Shown: in pieces, positions 54,244 through 62,981 of the stretch
How positions within the stretch are numbered: the stretch's first letter is position 1
How the letters are laid out: each line of letters opens with the position of its first letter
From: Halostreptopolyspora alba
GTDB taxonomy: Bacteria; Actinomycetota; Actinomycetes; Streptosporangiales; Streptosporangiaceae
Assembly (NCBI GenBank): GCA_003725585.1
Contig: RJMB01000005.1
Location: forward strand, 1-64,000
Length of the DNA: 64,000 nucleotides
Direction of reading: 5' to 3'
Notes under the pieces: model-generated
What the model was told of the DNA's origin: nothing
Database searches by the model: none
The model's input: the letters and a program-made list of their open reading frames with translations, nothing else
Made by a program: the position numbers and the translations under genes

Positions 54244-54290
54244 CGACCGGCCCCCCGCGAACGGGTAGCCGTCCCGCCACCCCCTCTATT

Positions 54291-54320
54291 TTGACTGAAT
54301 GGTTCAGAAATGCCTAGGAT
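54291..54320 (+). promoter_or_regulatory. TetR gene promoter with palindromic operator, leaderless message
   Basis: TTGACT (54291-54296) and TAGGAT (54315-54320) are 18 bases apart. The ATG of the TetR gene follows 6 bases later at 54327, so transcription should start at or very near the start codon. The perfect inverted repeat CTGAA-TGG-TTCAG (54295-54307) overlaps the -35 and spacer and is the probable autoregulatory operator. Confidence 0.7.
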
Positions 54321-54326
54321 GCTGGC

Positions 54327-54908
54327 ATGGCACGGACCAAGGAGTTCGACCCGGACGCGGCATTGCGCGCCGCGCTCGATCTGTTCTGGGAACGCGGATA
54401 CGAGGCCACGTCAATGGCCGACCTGGTGGAGCGGCTCGGTGTCGCCCGGGCGAGCATCTACGCGACGTTCGGTGGCAAGCGGGAGCTCTACCTGCGCGCC
54501 CTGGAGCGGTACGGCGAGCTGACCGACCCCACCCTGTTGCGGGAGCTTTCCCAGCCCGGCCCCGCGCTTCCCGCGGTGCGCGCGCTGGTCGAGCGCTACG
54601 CCGCGCAGTCCGCCGGTGAGGAGCGGCACCGTGGGTGTTTCGTGGCCAACACCGCCGTCGAGCTGGCCCCGCACGACGACGAGGCCGCCCGCCGGGTGCG
54701 GGAGAACTGGCTGACCCTGGAGACGGCGCTCACCTCCGCGTTGTTGCGCGCGCGGGCGCAGGGGGAGCTCACCTCCGACTCCGACCCGTACGCGCTCGCC
54801 CGGTTCATCGTGGTGTTGCTCCAGGGCGTACGGGTGACCGGGAAGGCCAACGGTGACCCGGAGCGGCTGCGCGCCGCGACCGAACAGGCGCTGCGGCTGC
54901 TGGAGTAA
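54327..54908 (+). CDS. TetR-family regulator of the adjacent MFS transporter
   Basis: A 193-aa regulator. The helix-turn-helix spans residues 8-55 (AALRAALDLFWERGYEATSM, VERLGVARASIYATFGGKRE), and the effector domain resembles the TetR_C group beside efflux pumps (RHRGCFVANTAVELAPHDDE). The message appears leaderless. The MFS gene follows 110 bases downstream. A TAGA...TCTA inverted segment at 54973-54988 may be a second binding site. Confidence 0.88.
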   Translation: MARTKEFDPDAALRAALDLFWERGYEATSMADLVERLGVARASIYATFGGKRELYLRALERYGELTDPTLLRELSQPGPALPAVRALVERYAAQSAGEERHRGCFVANTAVELAPHDDEAARRVRENWLTLETALTSALLRARAQGELTSDSDPYALARFIVVLLQGVRVTGKANGDPERLRAATEQALRLLE

Positions 54909-55018
54909 GCGCTCGGCCCGGGCGCGGGCCACTCCCTCACACGCCCCAGCCGGGGACACGTGTGCCCAAATTCTAGATCGAACAGTCTAATAAATTGAGT
55001 GCCAGAAAGGTCGAAACG

Positions 55019-56503
55019 GTGCCCACAGCCCACGCGCACGGCCCCTCCGAACGTGACAACGAAGCCGATCCGGTGGCCGGGTCGACCCCACCGCCCCCTC
55101 TCGACTCTCCCCGCGCCGCGTTCTCCCTCCTCGCCGCCGTCCAGATCACCCTGATATTCGCGCTGACACTGGTCACGGTCCCGCTGCCCATCATCGGTCG
55201 CGAGCTCGACGTCCCCCAGTCCGGGCTGATCCTGATCTCCGCCGGGTACGGCCTGGCGTTCAGTGGGCTGCTGCTGTTCGGTGGTCGGCTCACCGACCGC
55301 TACGGCGGGTTCCGGATGTTCGTCCTGGGGCTCACCGTGTTCCTCGTGGCCTCGGTCGCCGGGGCCGTCTCCCCCGGTTTCGGCGCACTCGTCGCCGCGC
55401 GCTTCGCGCAGGGAGCCGGCGCGGCCCTGGCGGCACCGGCGGCCGTCGCGGTGCTGCGCGCGTTGTTCCCCGACCCCGACCGCTACGGCCGGGCGATGGC
55501 CACATGGGGCGGACTGTCGGTCATCGGCGCCACGGCCGGGACTCTCCTGTCGGGGGTCGTGGTGACCTGGGTGTCCTGGCGCTGGCTGTTCCTCGTGCCG
55601 GTGCTGGTCGCGCTGTTCGGGTTGCTCCTCGCGCGCCGGCTGCTGCCCGAGGCGTCGCCGGCGGGCCGTACCGCCCTGGACGTCCCCGGAGGGCTGCTGG
55701 CCACGGCGGGGATCAGCCTGCTCAGCTACGGGGTGCTGGCCAGTGAGGAACACTCCTGGAGCGCACCGGCGGTCCTGGGGCCGCTCACGGCGGGAGTCGT
55801 GCTGCTCTTCGCTTTCGTCGCCGTCGAGGCGCGCGTCGGGGAGCCGTTGCTTCCGCTCGGGTTCCTCACCGACCGGGAGCGCGTCACCGGGCTCGTCGCG
55901 CTCACGCTCACCTCGGCCGGTACGGCGCTGACGTTCGTGATCATCGCGCTGTACCTCCAGGGGGTCCGGGGGTGGAGTCCCATGGTCACCTCCGCGGCGT
56001 TCCTGCCCTACGCCGTGGCGCTTATCGGCACCGGCCGCGTCGCCGGGCGGCTGATCGCCTCCCTCGGCGCCCGACGCGTCGCCGCCGTCGGGCTCGCCAT
56101 CGCCGGAGTCGGCGCCCTGCTGCTCGCCACGCTGGAACCGCGCGGCGGTTTCGCCACCGGGGTGCTGCCCGGAATGATCCTGCTGCCGGTGGGTGCCGCG
56201 CTGTCGTTCGCCGCGACCGCCGTCCTGATCACGGCCACCGCACCGAGGAGGCAGACGGGGTTGGCCGGCGGGGTGATGAACACGGCCATGGAGTTCGGCG
56301 CGTCGGTCGGCCTCGTGCTGCTCGTCACGGTCGCCACGAGCCGGACCGCGCACCTCGCCGGTGACGGATCCGCCCAGGCGGTGGCCACCACCTCCGGCTA
56401 CGCGTGGGCCTTCGCCGTCTCCGGCGTCCTCTACCTGGTCTGGGGCGGGGTGCTGGCCCTCGCCGGCCCCCGGCGCGTGCCCGAGCGCGCCCAGGCCCAG
56501 TGA
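55019..56503 (+). CDS. MFS drug-efflux transporter (DHA2-like, 14 helices)
   Basis: A 494-aa major facilitator protein. After a roughly 40-residue cytoplasmic tail there are about 14 helices. Motif A is GGRLTDRYGGFR in the loop between helices 2 and 3. The antiporter region is ATWGGLSVIGATAGTLLSGV, with VSWRWLFLVPV after it. GTG 55019 has AAAGG 8 bases upstream; an earlier in-frame TTG at 54995 lacks one. It is likely repressed by the upstream TetR protein and exports drugs or metabolites. Confidence 0.9.
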   Translation: MPTAHAHGPSERDNEADPVAGSTPPPPLDSPRAAFSLLAAVQITLIFALTLVTVPLPIIGRELDVPQSGLILISAGYGLAFSGLLLFGGRLTDRYGGFRMFVLGLTVFLVASVAGAVSPGFGALVAARFAQGAGAALAAPAAVAVLRALFPDPDRYGRAMATWGGLSVIGATAGTLLSGVVVTWVSWRWLFLVPVLVALFGLLLARRLLPEASPAGRTALDVPGGLLATAGISLLSYGVLASEEHSWSAPAVLGPLTAGVVLLFAFVAVEARVGEPLLPLGFLTDRERVTGLVALTLTSAGTALTFVIIALYLQGVRGWSPMVTSAAFLPYAVALIGTGRVAGRLIASLGARRVAAVGLAIAGVGALLLATLEPRGGFATGVLPGMILLPVGAALSFAATAVLITATAPRRQTGLAGGVMNTAMEFGASVGLVLLVTVATSRTAHLAGDGSAQAVATTSGYAWAFAVSGVLYLVWGGVLALAGPRRVPERAQAQ

Positions 56504-56574
56504 TCCCGGTGCCACCCACCACGTGGCACCGGGGGAAGTCGCCACACACGAACGAGAAGAGAGGAAGTTCCATC

Positions 56575-57336
56575 ATGTCCCATCGGTTCACCGGAAAGAC
56601 CGCCCTTGTCACCGGCGGTGGTAGCGGGATCGGTCAGAACATCGCGCGGGCCTTCGCCGCGGAGGGAGCCTCGGTGGTCGTCGCGGGGCGCAAAGAGGCG
56701 CCGCTGCGCGAGACCGTGAAGCTGGTCGAGGAGGAGGGCGGTGACGCCGCCGCCGTTACCGCCGACGTCACGAGTTCCGACGACGTGGCCCGGCTCGTCG
56801 CGGCCACGGTCGAGACCTTCGGCTCGCTCGACGTCGCCGTCAACAACGCGGGAATGCTGGCGGCCGCCGGCCCACTGCCCGAGGTCGACGAGCGGGAGTG
56901 GCGGACGATGCTGGACGTCAACGTCACCGGTGCCCTGCTGGCGATGCGTCATCAGATCGCGCACATGCGCCAGCACGGCGGAGGGGCGATCGTGAACGTC
57001 TCCTCCAACGCGGGACCGCACACCCAGATCCCCGGCATAGCGGCCTACGGTGCCACGAAGGCGGCGGTGACCGCGTTGAGCCGGGCGGCGGCGCTCACGC
57101 ACATCGGTGAGGGGGTGCGGATCAACGTGGTCAGTCCCGGGGCCACGGACACCTCGATGTCGCTGCTGCCCGGCGAGACCCGGCAGGACCGCGACGACCG
57201 GCTGCGGGAGGCGAGTCCGATCGGCCGGGTCGGTGAGCGTGACGAGATCGCGGCGGGGGTGCTGTACCTGGCCTCGCCGGAGTCCGGCTACGCAGTGGGC
57301 ACCGATCTGGTGCTCGACGGGGGCGCCGCCGTGTAG
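56575..57336 (+). CDS. SDR-family oxidoreductase
   Basis: A 253-aa classical short-chain dehydrogenase. The cofactor motif TGGGSGIG is at residues 14-21, NNAG is in VAVNNAGMLA, the catalytic Ser is in NVSSNAG, and the Tyr and Lys are in YGATKAAV. The Arg after the second strand (AGRKEAP) suggests NADP(H). ATG 56575 follows GAGGAAG. It lies 71 bases behind the MFS gene, probably in the same transcript, and ends at the hairpin 57353-57386. Confidence 0.9.
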   Translation: MSHRFTGKTALVTGGGSGIGQNIARAFAAEGASVVVAGRKEAPLRETVKLVEEEGGDAAAVTADVTSSDDVARLVAATVETFGSLDVAVNNAGMLAAAGPLPEVDEREWRTMLDVNVTGALLAMRHQIAHMRQHGGGAIVNVSSNAGPHTQIPGIAAYGATKAAVTALSRAAALTHIGEGVRINVVSPGATDTSMSLLPGETRQDRDDRLREASPIGRVGERDEIAAGVLYLASPESGYAVGTDLVLDGGAAV

Positions 57337-57352
57337 GGGCGGCCGCCGACTG

Positions 57353-57386
57353 CGTGGGGTGCCGGCAGCACGGCCGGCACCCCACG
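57353..57386 (+). terminator. Terminator after the SDR gene
   Basis: Perfect 14-bp arms 57353-57366 and 57373-57386 with a 6-base loop, 16 bases past the SDR stop. Confidence 0.78.
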
Positions 57387-57538
57387 GCCCGTCCACGGTG
57401 CGCCGAGCGTCACCGGTCACGACTGTTACCCGGTGCGATCATCGACTACAATTCGTGTTCTCTGGTGGCTTCGTGTCTACGTGCCTCGGGAGGTCCCCAC
57501 TGCTCCGACAGTGGGGCGCTCGGGAAAGGGGGACCGCC

Positions 57539-58561
57539 GTGCCGGAGGACCTCGGGGAAGCCGAGCACGCCTACGACCTGCTGGAGTTGGATGACCGGCT
57601 GGTTCACGCGCGGGCGGTACAGATCGCCGCCGATCTGGGCATCGCCGACCTCCTCAGGGAGGGGCCCCTCTCCTCGGATGAGATCGCCGCGGCGACCTCC
57701 AGCGACCCCGACGCCTGCCATCGCATGCTGCGCATGCTGGCCACCCGCGGCCTGTTCGTGGAGACGGAGCCCCGCACGTTCGGCCTCACCGCCCGGGGCG
57801 CTCCGCTGCGTTCTGACCATCCCTACACCGTGCGTTGCGCACTGCGGATGAACGGTGCCGTGGTTCCGCTGGTCATCGGGGGTGTGGAACACAGCCTTCG
57901 GACCGGACGGCCCACCTTTCCCGCGGTGCTCGGTGAGGACTTCCACGCGTACCTGGAACACTCACCCGAACACGCGGACCTGTTCGACACGGCGATGGCC
58001 GAGCTGACACGGCTGATGCTGCCGGCCCTGCTGGCGGTCTACGACTTCACGGGGCACGTGGTCGATGTCGGTGGGGGCACCGGGGCACTGCTGCGCGGGC
58101 TGCTGCGCGCCACCTCCGGCACCTCGGGCGTGGTTTTCGACGTCCCCCGGCTGGCCGAACGCGCGCGGGAGGCGGTCCGCCTCGACGGGCTCACGGACCG
58201 CTGCACGGTCGTCAGCGGCGACTTCTTCACCGAGGTCCCGAGTGGAGGTGACCTCTACGTACTGAAGTGGATCCTGCACAACTGGCCCGACGAGCGGGCC
58301 GAGAGGATCCTGCGCCGGTGCCGGCGGGCCATGACCGGGGATGCCCGCCTGTTGGTCATCGAGTCCGTACTACCAGCGGATCCCACCGAAACCGGCCATC
58401 CGGACCCCACCACCATGGACGTGTCGATGCTGGTCGTACAGGGCGGACGGGAACGGACCGAGGCACAGTACACCGAGCTGCTCGCCGCGGCCGGGTTCCG
58501 GTTGGAACGGGTCATCCCCACCTCCTCTCCCCACAGCGTCCTTGAGGCACGTCCGGTGTGA
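57539..58561 (+). CDS. O-methyltransferase (acetylserotonin-type)
   Basis: A 340-aa SAM-dependent O-methyltransferase. An N-terminal dimerisation/winged-helix domain (residues 15-100, LVHARAVQIAADLGIADLLR) precedes the Rossmann domain. Motif I is VVDVGGGTG near residue 173, and the catalytic-His motif LHNWPDE is near 246. Such enzymes often methylate phenolic polyketides. GTG 57539 has AAGGGGG 7 bases upstream. TACAAT at 57447-57452 could be its -10. It converges on the SnoaL-like gene with a 20-base gap, next to a type III PKS. Confidence 0.9.
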   Translation: MPEDLGEAEHAYDLLELDDRLVHARAVQIAADLGIADLLREGPLSSDEIAAATSSDPDACHRMLRMLATRGLFVETEPRTFGLTARGAPLRSDHPYTVRCALRMNGAVVPLVIGGVEHSLRTGRPTFPAVLGEDFHAYLEHSPEHADLFDTAMAELTRLMLPALLAVYDFTGHVVDVGGGTGALLRGLLRATSGTSGVVFDVPRLAERAREAVRLDGLTDRCTVVSGDFFTEVPSGGDLYVLKWILHNWPDERAERILRRCRRAMTGDARLLVIESVLPADPTETGHPDPTTMDVSMLVVQGGRERTEAQYTELLAAAGFRLERVIPTSSPHSVLEARPV

Positions 58562-58581
58562 GCGACCACTCCGGCGGGTGG

Positions 58582-59043
58582 TTACCCGGCGTTTGTGGCC
58601 CGTCGTTTTCCCTCGTCGAGCCACACCGGTGTGACATCGACCGTGTGGAGGAGCCACCTCCCGCCCTCGCGGCGATAGGTGTTGTCGTACCAGCCACCGA
58701 CCGACCACCAGTCACTCGGATCGTCCGCGCTGCGCAGGTGCACGGCGTACAGGTAGGAACGGGAGGAGGCGGTGTCACCGCCGTCTCCGTCGTGGATCTC
58801 CACCTGGTGGTTGGTGCTCAGATGCTGTGTGCGGTGGTATCGGCCCAGGTCGGCGGCGACGAACTCGGCCAGTCCCCGCCTGCCCCGGTGCTCGGTTCCC
58901 GGCAACCGGAGCCGACAGTCGTCGGTGAACAGGGCCGCGTAGCCGACGAAGTCGCGTTCGTCGAGGCGGCGTGCGAATCGGACCAGCAGGTCGCAGATCT
59001 CGGCGCGGTCCAGCAGCAGGCGCAGTCGGGCCTCGGCACTCAC
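58582..59043 (-). CDS. SnoaL/NTF2-fold protein
   Basis: A 153-aa alpha+beta cone protein of the SnoaL-like/NTF2 superfamily (AEICDLLVRFARRLDERDFV, GYAALFTDDCRLRLPG, GGWYDNTYRREGGRWLLHTV). Members act as cyclases, hydroxylases or isomerases on polyketides, or as aromatic dioxygenase small subunits. It is 36 bases downstream of the type III PKS in the same direction, so a role in tailoring or cyclising the PKS product is likely. GTG 59043 has AAGGGAG upstream. Confidence 0.82.
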   Translation of the reverse strand: MSAEARLRLLLDRAEICDLLVRFARRLDERDFVGYAALFTDDCRLRLPGTEHRGRRGLAEFVAADLGRYHRTQHLSTNHQVEIHDGDGGDTASSRSYLYAVHLRSADDPSDWWSVGGWYDNTYRREGGRWLLHTVDVTPVWLDEGKRRATNAG

Positions 59044-59079
59044 GGCGCTCCCTTCGGGCGTGGCGCTGGCTGTTGGGGG

Positions 59080-60129
59080 TCACCCGCCCCGCAGCAGGGC
59101 GGTGTAGAGGGTGAGGCCGGGACCGAAGGTCATGGCCACACCGGGCTCGCCGGGAGGGAGAGGGCTGCCGCGCTGGAGTTCGGCGAGGACGATGGGGAGT
59201 CCGGCCGAGGAGCAGTTGCCGTAGTCGGCCAGGACCGCGCGGGATGTCGCCGTCGCCTCCGGTGCGAGGGAGAGACTCTCCTCCACCGCCTCGATGATCT
59301 TGGTCCCGCCGGGGTGGACCGCCCACCATCCCACCCGCGCGGCCGTCAGGTCGTGCGGCGCGAGCAGGGCACTGACCACGTCGGGAAGACGCGCGGCGAT
59401 CAGGTCGGGGATCTTGGGTGACAACCCCATGGGGAACCCGGTGTCACCCACCTCCCATGTCATGTGGTCCTCGTGTTCGACATCGGTGTGGGAGGCCACG
59501 TCCACCACCGTGGCCCCCCGACCCGGACGGTCCGTGCCCTGGACCACCATGGCCACCGCGCCGTCACCGAACAGCGTGTTGATGACGAACTGCTCGATGT
59601 CCCACGGCGGGGGCTGAAGGTGCAACGAGGACAGCTCCACGTTGAGCAGCGCCGCCGGGTTCGGGTGGCACCGCGCGAAGTCGGCGCACGCGGCCAACCC
59701 CGGTAGCGCCGCGTAGCACCCCATGTGCCCGATGAACAGCCGCTGGGTGGCCGGGGACATTCCCAGCTCGCGGATCAACCTCGAGTCCACACCCGGGGAC
59801 TGGTAACCGGTGGAGGACACGACGCACAGTTGGCCGACCTCGCCGGGGTCGGTGTCAGCGGCGACGAGGGCATCGGTGAGGGCGCTCCTGGCCAGGGGGA
59901 GCGCGTCCCGCTGGAAGCGCCGCATCCGCGCACGGGTCCCCCACGAGGAGACGTCCTCGCTCTCGGGGTCGACAGCCAGATGACGCCGCCGGATTCCGGA
60001 ACGCCTCACGAGCTTGTGCAACACGTCGGCGTCGGGGTGTCCGTCCGGCAGTAACTCGGGCAGGCGCTCCTGCGCCAGTGTCGTCGAGGGGAAAGCCGTT
60101 CCGATGCCGGTGATCCGTGCCGATGTCAT
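59080..60129 (-). CDS. Type III polyketide synthase (chalcone/stilbene synthase superfamily)
   Basis: A 349-aa homodimeric type III PKS. The Cys-His-Asn triad is visible at Cys138 (GHMGCYAALPGL), His272 (WAVHPGGTKII) and Asn305 (YGNCSSAGLPIVL). TGYQSPGVDSRLIRELGMSP and FGPGLTLYTALL are family landmarks. It condenses an acyl-CoA starter with malonyl units into a pyrone, resorcinol or phloroglucinol. The product cannot be read from sequence. The divergent upstream gap (60130-60414) should hold its promoter. It forms a small cluster with the SnoaL-like and O-methyltransferase genes. Confidence 0.92.
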   Translation of the reverse strand: MTSARITGIGTAFPSTTLAQERLPELLPDGHPDADVLHKLVRRSGIRRRHLAVDPESEDVSSWGTRARMRRFQRDALPLARSALTDALVAADTDPGEVGQLCVVSSTGYQSPGVDSRLIRELGMSPATQRLFIGHMGCYAALPGLAACADFARCHPNPAALLNVELSSLHLQPPPWDIEQFVINTLFGDGAVAMVVQGTDRPGRGATVVDVASHTDVEHEDHMTWEVGDTGFPMGLSPKIPDLIAARLPDVVSALLAPHDLTAARVGWWAVHPGGTKIIEAVEESLSLAPEATATSRAVLADYGNCSSAGLPIVLAELQRGSPLPPGEPGVAMTFGPGLTLYTALLRGG

Positions 60130-60414
60130 CGCACCCCCTCCCCACGGTTCCGTGGGAGGTCCTTCTCACCGGGGGCCTACCCGGAACACGGCCCACTCCA
60201 CCTCCCACGGGAACGTTGGGCGCGCTTCCACCGCATCCCACGAATCAGCGCACAATCGCCATAACGCGAGAATTGCGGGGTCTCCCGAGCGCTGGGCAAC
60301 AACGGCGGAATCGGGATGTCCGAATCCCTCGTTTTCTCACGAAGCCGCCAAAGGCGAGTGGTGAAGTCGTATGATGTCCCCTCAGGCCCCGAGTACGCGC
60401 AGAGGACTCCGCCG

Positions 60415-61275
60415 ATGAGCACTACTGGTGACACTTCTCCCCCCGAACCCCCGGCCGCGGAAAGAGGGGACGGCCCCAAAGAACTCGATATGTCCACCCC
60501 CTCCATCGCGCGGGTCTATGACGCGCTTCTGGGGGGTAAGGACAATTTCCAGGTGGACCGCGAGGCGGCCGTTCTCTTCGCGGAGCAGATCCCCGAGGCA
60601 TACGAAGCTGGATGGGACAACCGGCACGCCCTGATACGTGGGGTGCAGTACCTGACCCGCACGGCCGGGATCGACCAGTTCCTCGACATCGGCAGCGGAC
60701 TGGCCACCGAGAGGAACACCCACGAGGCCGCCCAGGAGATCAACCCCGACGCGCGGGTGGTCTACGTCGACAACGACCCGATCGTGCTCGCCCACGGGCG
60801 GGCCCTGCTGGCCACCAACGACACCACCACCGTGGTCACCGCCGACCTCAAGCACCCCCAGGGTATCCTGACCCATCCTGAGGTACGGCGGATGCTCGAC
60901 TTCAACCGGCCGATCGGGCTGATGATCGTCGGGCTGCTCATGCACTTCCACGACGACGAACGCCCCAATGATCTGATCGCGGAGCTCGTCGACGCGCTGC
61001 CGTCGGGAAGCTACCTGTTCATCACCTCCTGGCCCGACACCGGAGACCCCGCCCAGGCCGCACTGGAGCGGGGCTGCCTGGCCGCCCTGGGCAACGGCTG
61101 GATCCGTCCCGTCGAAGAACTGCGCAAGCATTTCGTCGGCCTGGACCTCGTCCCGCCGGGCCTGCGCTACCTGGCGCAGTGGTATCCGGAGGACCCCCAG
61201 GCGCCGGTACCTCCCTTCGAGGAGTTGTTGCCCTACCAGCGCACACAGATGGCCGGAATCGCCTACAAGCGGTAA
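60415..61275 (+). CDS. SAV2177-family (DUF574) SAM-dependent methyltransferase
   Basis: A 286-aa protein of the actinobacterial DUF574 methyltransferase group. It begins after an acidic Pro-rich tail with [20 protein letters not shown] and then AVQYL-type segments. The SAM motif is [16 protein letters not shown], with [18 protein letters not shown] after it. The substrate of this abundant family is unknown. ATG 60415 has AGAGGA 8 bases upstream. It is divergent from the type III PKS, but these genes are so common that linkage to it may be accidental. Confidence 0.9.
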   Translation: MSTTGDTSPPEPPAAERGDGPKELDMSTPSIARVYDALLGGKDNFQVDREAAVLFAEQIPEAYEAGWDNRHALIRGVQYLTRTAGIDQFLDIGSGLATERNTHEAAQEINPDARVVYVDNDPIVLAHGRALLATNDTTTVVTADLKHPQGILTHPEVRRMLDFNRPIGLMIVGLLMHFHDDERPNDLIAELVDALPSGSYLFITSWPDTGDPAQAALERGCLAALGNGWIRPVEELRKHFVGLDLVPPGLRYLAQWYPEDPQAPVPPFEELLPYQRTQMAGIAYKR

Positions 61276-61316
61276 CGCGCGACTACGTCTCCCGACGCGG
61301 GCGACACGAAGCGCGG

Positions 61317-61342
61317 GCCGCCCCGGGCCGTGCCGGGGCGGC
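61317..61342. terminator. Bidirectional hairpin between methyltransferase and isomerase genes
   Basis: Perfect 10-bp arms 61317-61326 and 61333-61342 with a 6-base loop, 41 bases after the methyltransferase stop and about 207 bases from the end of the converging gene. Confidence 0.65.
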
Positions 61343-61549
61343 TCCGCGAACCGGCTCGTGTCCAGTCACCGAGCCCTGCCAGCGGATCGCTCCCACCGCA
61401 CCGAGGTCGTCGCGTTCTTGGCCCCTGTCGCCCGGCGGGGCCGCCGTGGCGACCAGCCGTGTGGCTGTTGTGGGGGCGGGGGGCGCACGGCCATGACCCG
61501 CTCCCCGACATCACGGTCGCGGTGTTGGCCGGTTGGTCGCCGGCGCGCG

Positions 61550-61831
61550 CTAGCCCGCGCGGATGTCGGAGGGGTGCGTGGCGAGTGGGGTGACCTCGAT
61601 CGACATGTAGGGGAACAACGGAAGGTTCCACAGGATCTCGTGGAGCCGGTCGCCGTCGGTGACGTCGAAGACGCTGATGTTGGCGTACGAGCCGGCGACC
61701 CGCCAGATGTGCACCCACTCCCCGCCACGCTGCAGCTCCTGGGAGTACTCCCGCTCCTCCCGCAGCAGGTCGCGCCTGGCGTTGGGGTCCATGTCGGGCA
61801 GGTCGACCTGCATCCTCACGGCGAACAGCAT
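61550..61831 (-). CDS. Muconolactone delta-isomerase-like protein
   Basis: A 93-aa ferredoxin-like-fold protein matching the muconolactone isomerase family (MLFAVRMQVDLPDMDP, REEREYSQELQRGGEWVHIW, NISVFDVTDGDRLHEILWNL, PLFPYMSIEVTPLATHPS). Full length for the family. CatC moves the double bond of muconolactone in the catechol branch of the beta-ketoadipate route. No catA or catB gene is near, so it may act on another lactone or enol in this operon. It is the last gene of the minus-strand operon. Confidence 0.85.
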   Translation of the reverse strand: MLFAVRMQVDLPDMDPNARRDLLREEREYSQELQRGGEWVHIWRVAGSYANISVFDVTDGDRLHEILWNLPLFPYMSIEVTPLATHPSDIRAG

Positions 61832-61857
61832 CGCGGATCCCCTTCTTCTGTGACCTT

Positions 61858-62169
61858 CTAGGACGTGGCCTCGTCGAGATGACACCGCCTGTCGAGATAC
61901 GCCTTGCGCCAGCGGGTCACCTCGACCCGCGCGAACAGTCCGGCGCGGGCGAACGGGTCGGCCGCGATGAACGCCTCGGCCTCCTCGCGGGTCTCGACGT
62001 CCAGCAGGTAGATGCCCCCCGAGGCGGAGCTCCCGTCGTCGGTGAGCTTCGCGCCGCAGGCCAGCAGCAGGTCCGCGTGCTCGTCGAGGTAGCCGAGGTG
62101 CTCGGGGCGCAGTTGTTGGCGCAGTTGTTGGCTGTCCGGCTTGTCGAACGTCTCGACCATGTAGGGCAC
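61858..62169 (-). CDS. YciI-like (YCII-domain) protein
   Basis: A 103-aa dimeric ferredoxin-like fold (YMVETFDKPDSQQLRQQLRP, HLGYLDEHADLLLACGAKL, GGIYLLDVETREEAEAFIAA, DPFARAGLFARVEVTRWRK). The His in HLGYLDEH and the Asp in DPFARAGL fit the YCII catalytic pair; relatives include dehydrochlorinases. GTG 62169 follows GAGGGGGAAG. It sits between the SDR and isomerase-like genes. Confidence 0.85.
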   Translation of the reverse strand: MPYMVETFDKPDSQQLRQQLRPEHLGYLDEHADLLLACGAKLTDDGSSASGGIYLLDVETREEAEAFIAADPFARAGLFARVEVTRWRKAYLDRRCHLDEATS

Positions 62170-62232
62170 GACACTTCCCCCTCTCGCGCGGTTGTGGCGT
62201 CTCGTTCGTGTCCGTGCCGGTGGCGGGGCGGG

Positions 62233-62952
62233 TCACACGGACGCGGACCCCACCGTCATCCCACCGCACACGTACAGCGTCTGTCCGGTGACGAACCCCG
62301 ACCGGGAGTCGAGGAGGAAGTCCACCGCGTGGGCGACATCCTGTGGCGTGCCCATGCGGCCCACGGGCACATTGTCGACGATGGCCCGGGTGCTCGGGCT
62401 GCCGGGCGGGTTCGCCTCCTCGAACAGCGGGGTCGCGATGGGACCCGGGCCGATCGCGTTGGCGGTGATGCCGTGGCCGCCCAGCTCCAGGGCCCACACG
62501 CGGGTGAGCCCGAGGAGGGCGCTCTTGGTCGCGGCGTAGGCCGAGCGCGCCTCCTTGCCGAGGGCCGCCCGCGAACTGATCGAGACGATCCGGCCGAACC
62601 CGGCTCGACGCATCGAGGGGATGAGGGCGGTGGTGCACTGCACCGCGGTGCGCACGTTGAGCTCCCACGCGGACTGGTGTTCCTGCAGGGTCGCGTCCTC
62701 GACCGCCGCGGGGAACACCGCCCCGACGTTGTTCACCAGCCGGGTGATCGGTCCGGCCGCGAGCGCCGACTCCAGGGCGGCGCCGGTGGCCTCGGGGTCG
62801 GTGAGGTCCACGATCGTGTGTGGGTGCTCGCTGGGCTGGTGGTCGAGGACCAGCACCTCGTAGCCGGCGGTGGCGCAGCGGTCGGCGATCGCCGCGCCGA
62901 TGCCGCTCGCGCCGCCGGTGACGAGGACACGCTCGTGCGCCGGCTCGGCCAT
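62233..62952 (-). CDS. SDR-family oxidoreductase
   Basis: A 239-aa short-chain dehydrogenase. The cofactor motif TGGASGIG is at residues 12-19, NNVG is in RLVNNVGAVF, Ser is in SISSRAA, and Tyr/Lys are in YAATKSALLG. Asp after the second strand (LVLDHQPS) suggests NAD(H). ATG 62952 follows GGAGG. It is in an operon with a cyclase-family hydrolase upstream, spaced 29 bases, and the YciI-like gene downstream, spaced 63 bases. Confidence 0.9.
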   Translation of the reverse strand: MAEPAHERVLVTGGASGIGAAIADRCATAGYEVLVLDHQPSEHPHTIVDLTDPEATGAALESALAAGPITRLVNNVGAVFPAAVEDATLQEHQSAWELNVRTAVQCTTALIPSMRRAGFGRIVSISSRAALGKEARSAYAATKSALLGLTRVWALELGGHGITANAIGPGPIATPLFEEANPPGSPSTRAIVDNVPVGRMGTPQDVAHAVDFLLDSRSGFVTGQTLYVCGGMTVGSASV

Positions 62953-62981
62953 GGTCGCACCTCCAGTCGTCGTTGGGTGGC

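Noticed and set aside
57107..57538. In-frame upstream extension of the O-methyltransferase overlapping the SDR gene
   Set aside because: It overlaps the SDR gene in another frame and crosses its terminator. GTG 57539 has a strong ribosome site and matches the family N-terminus.
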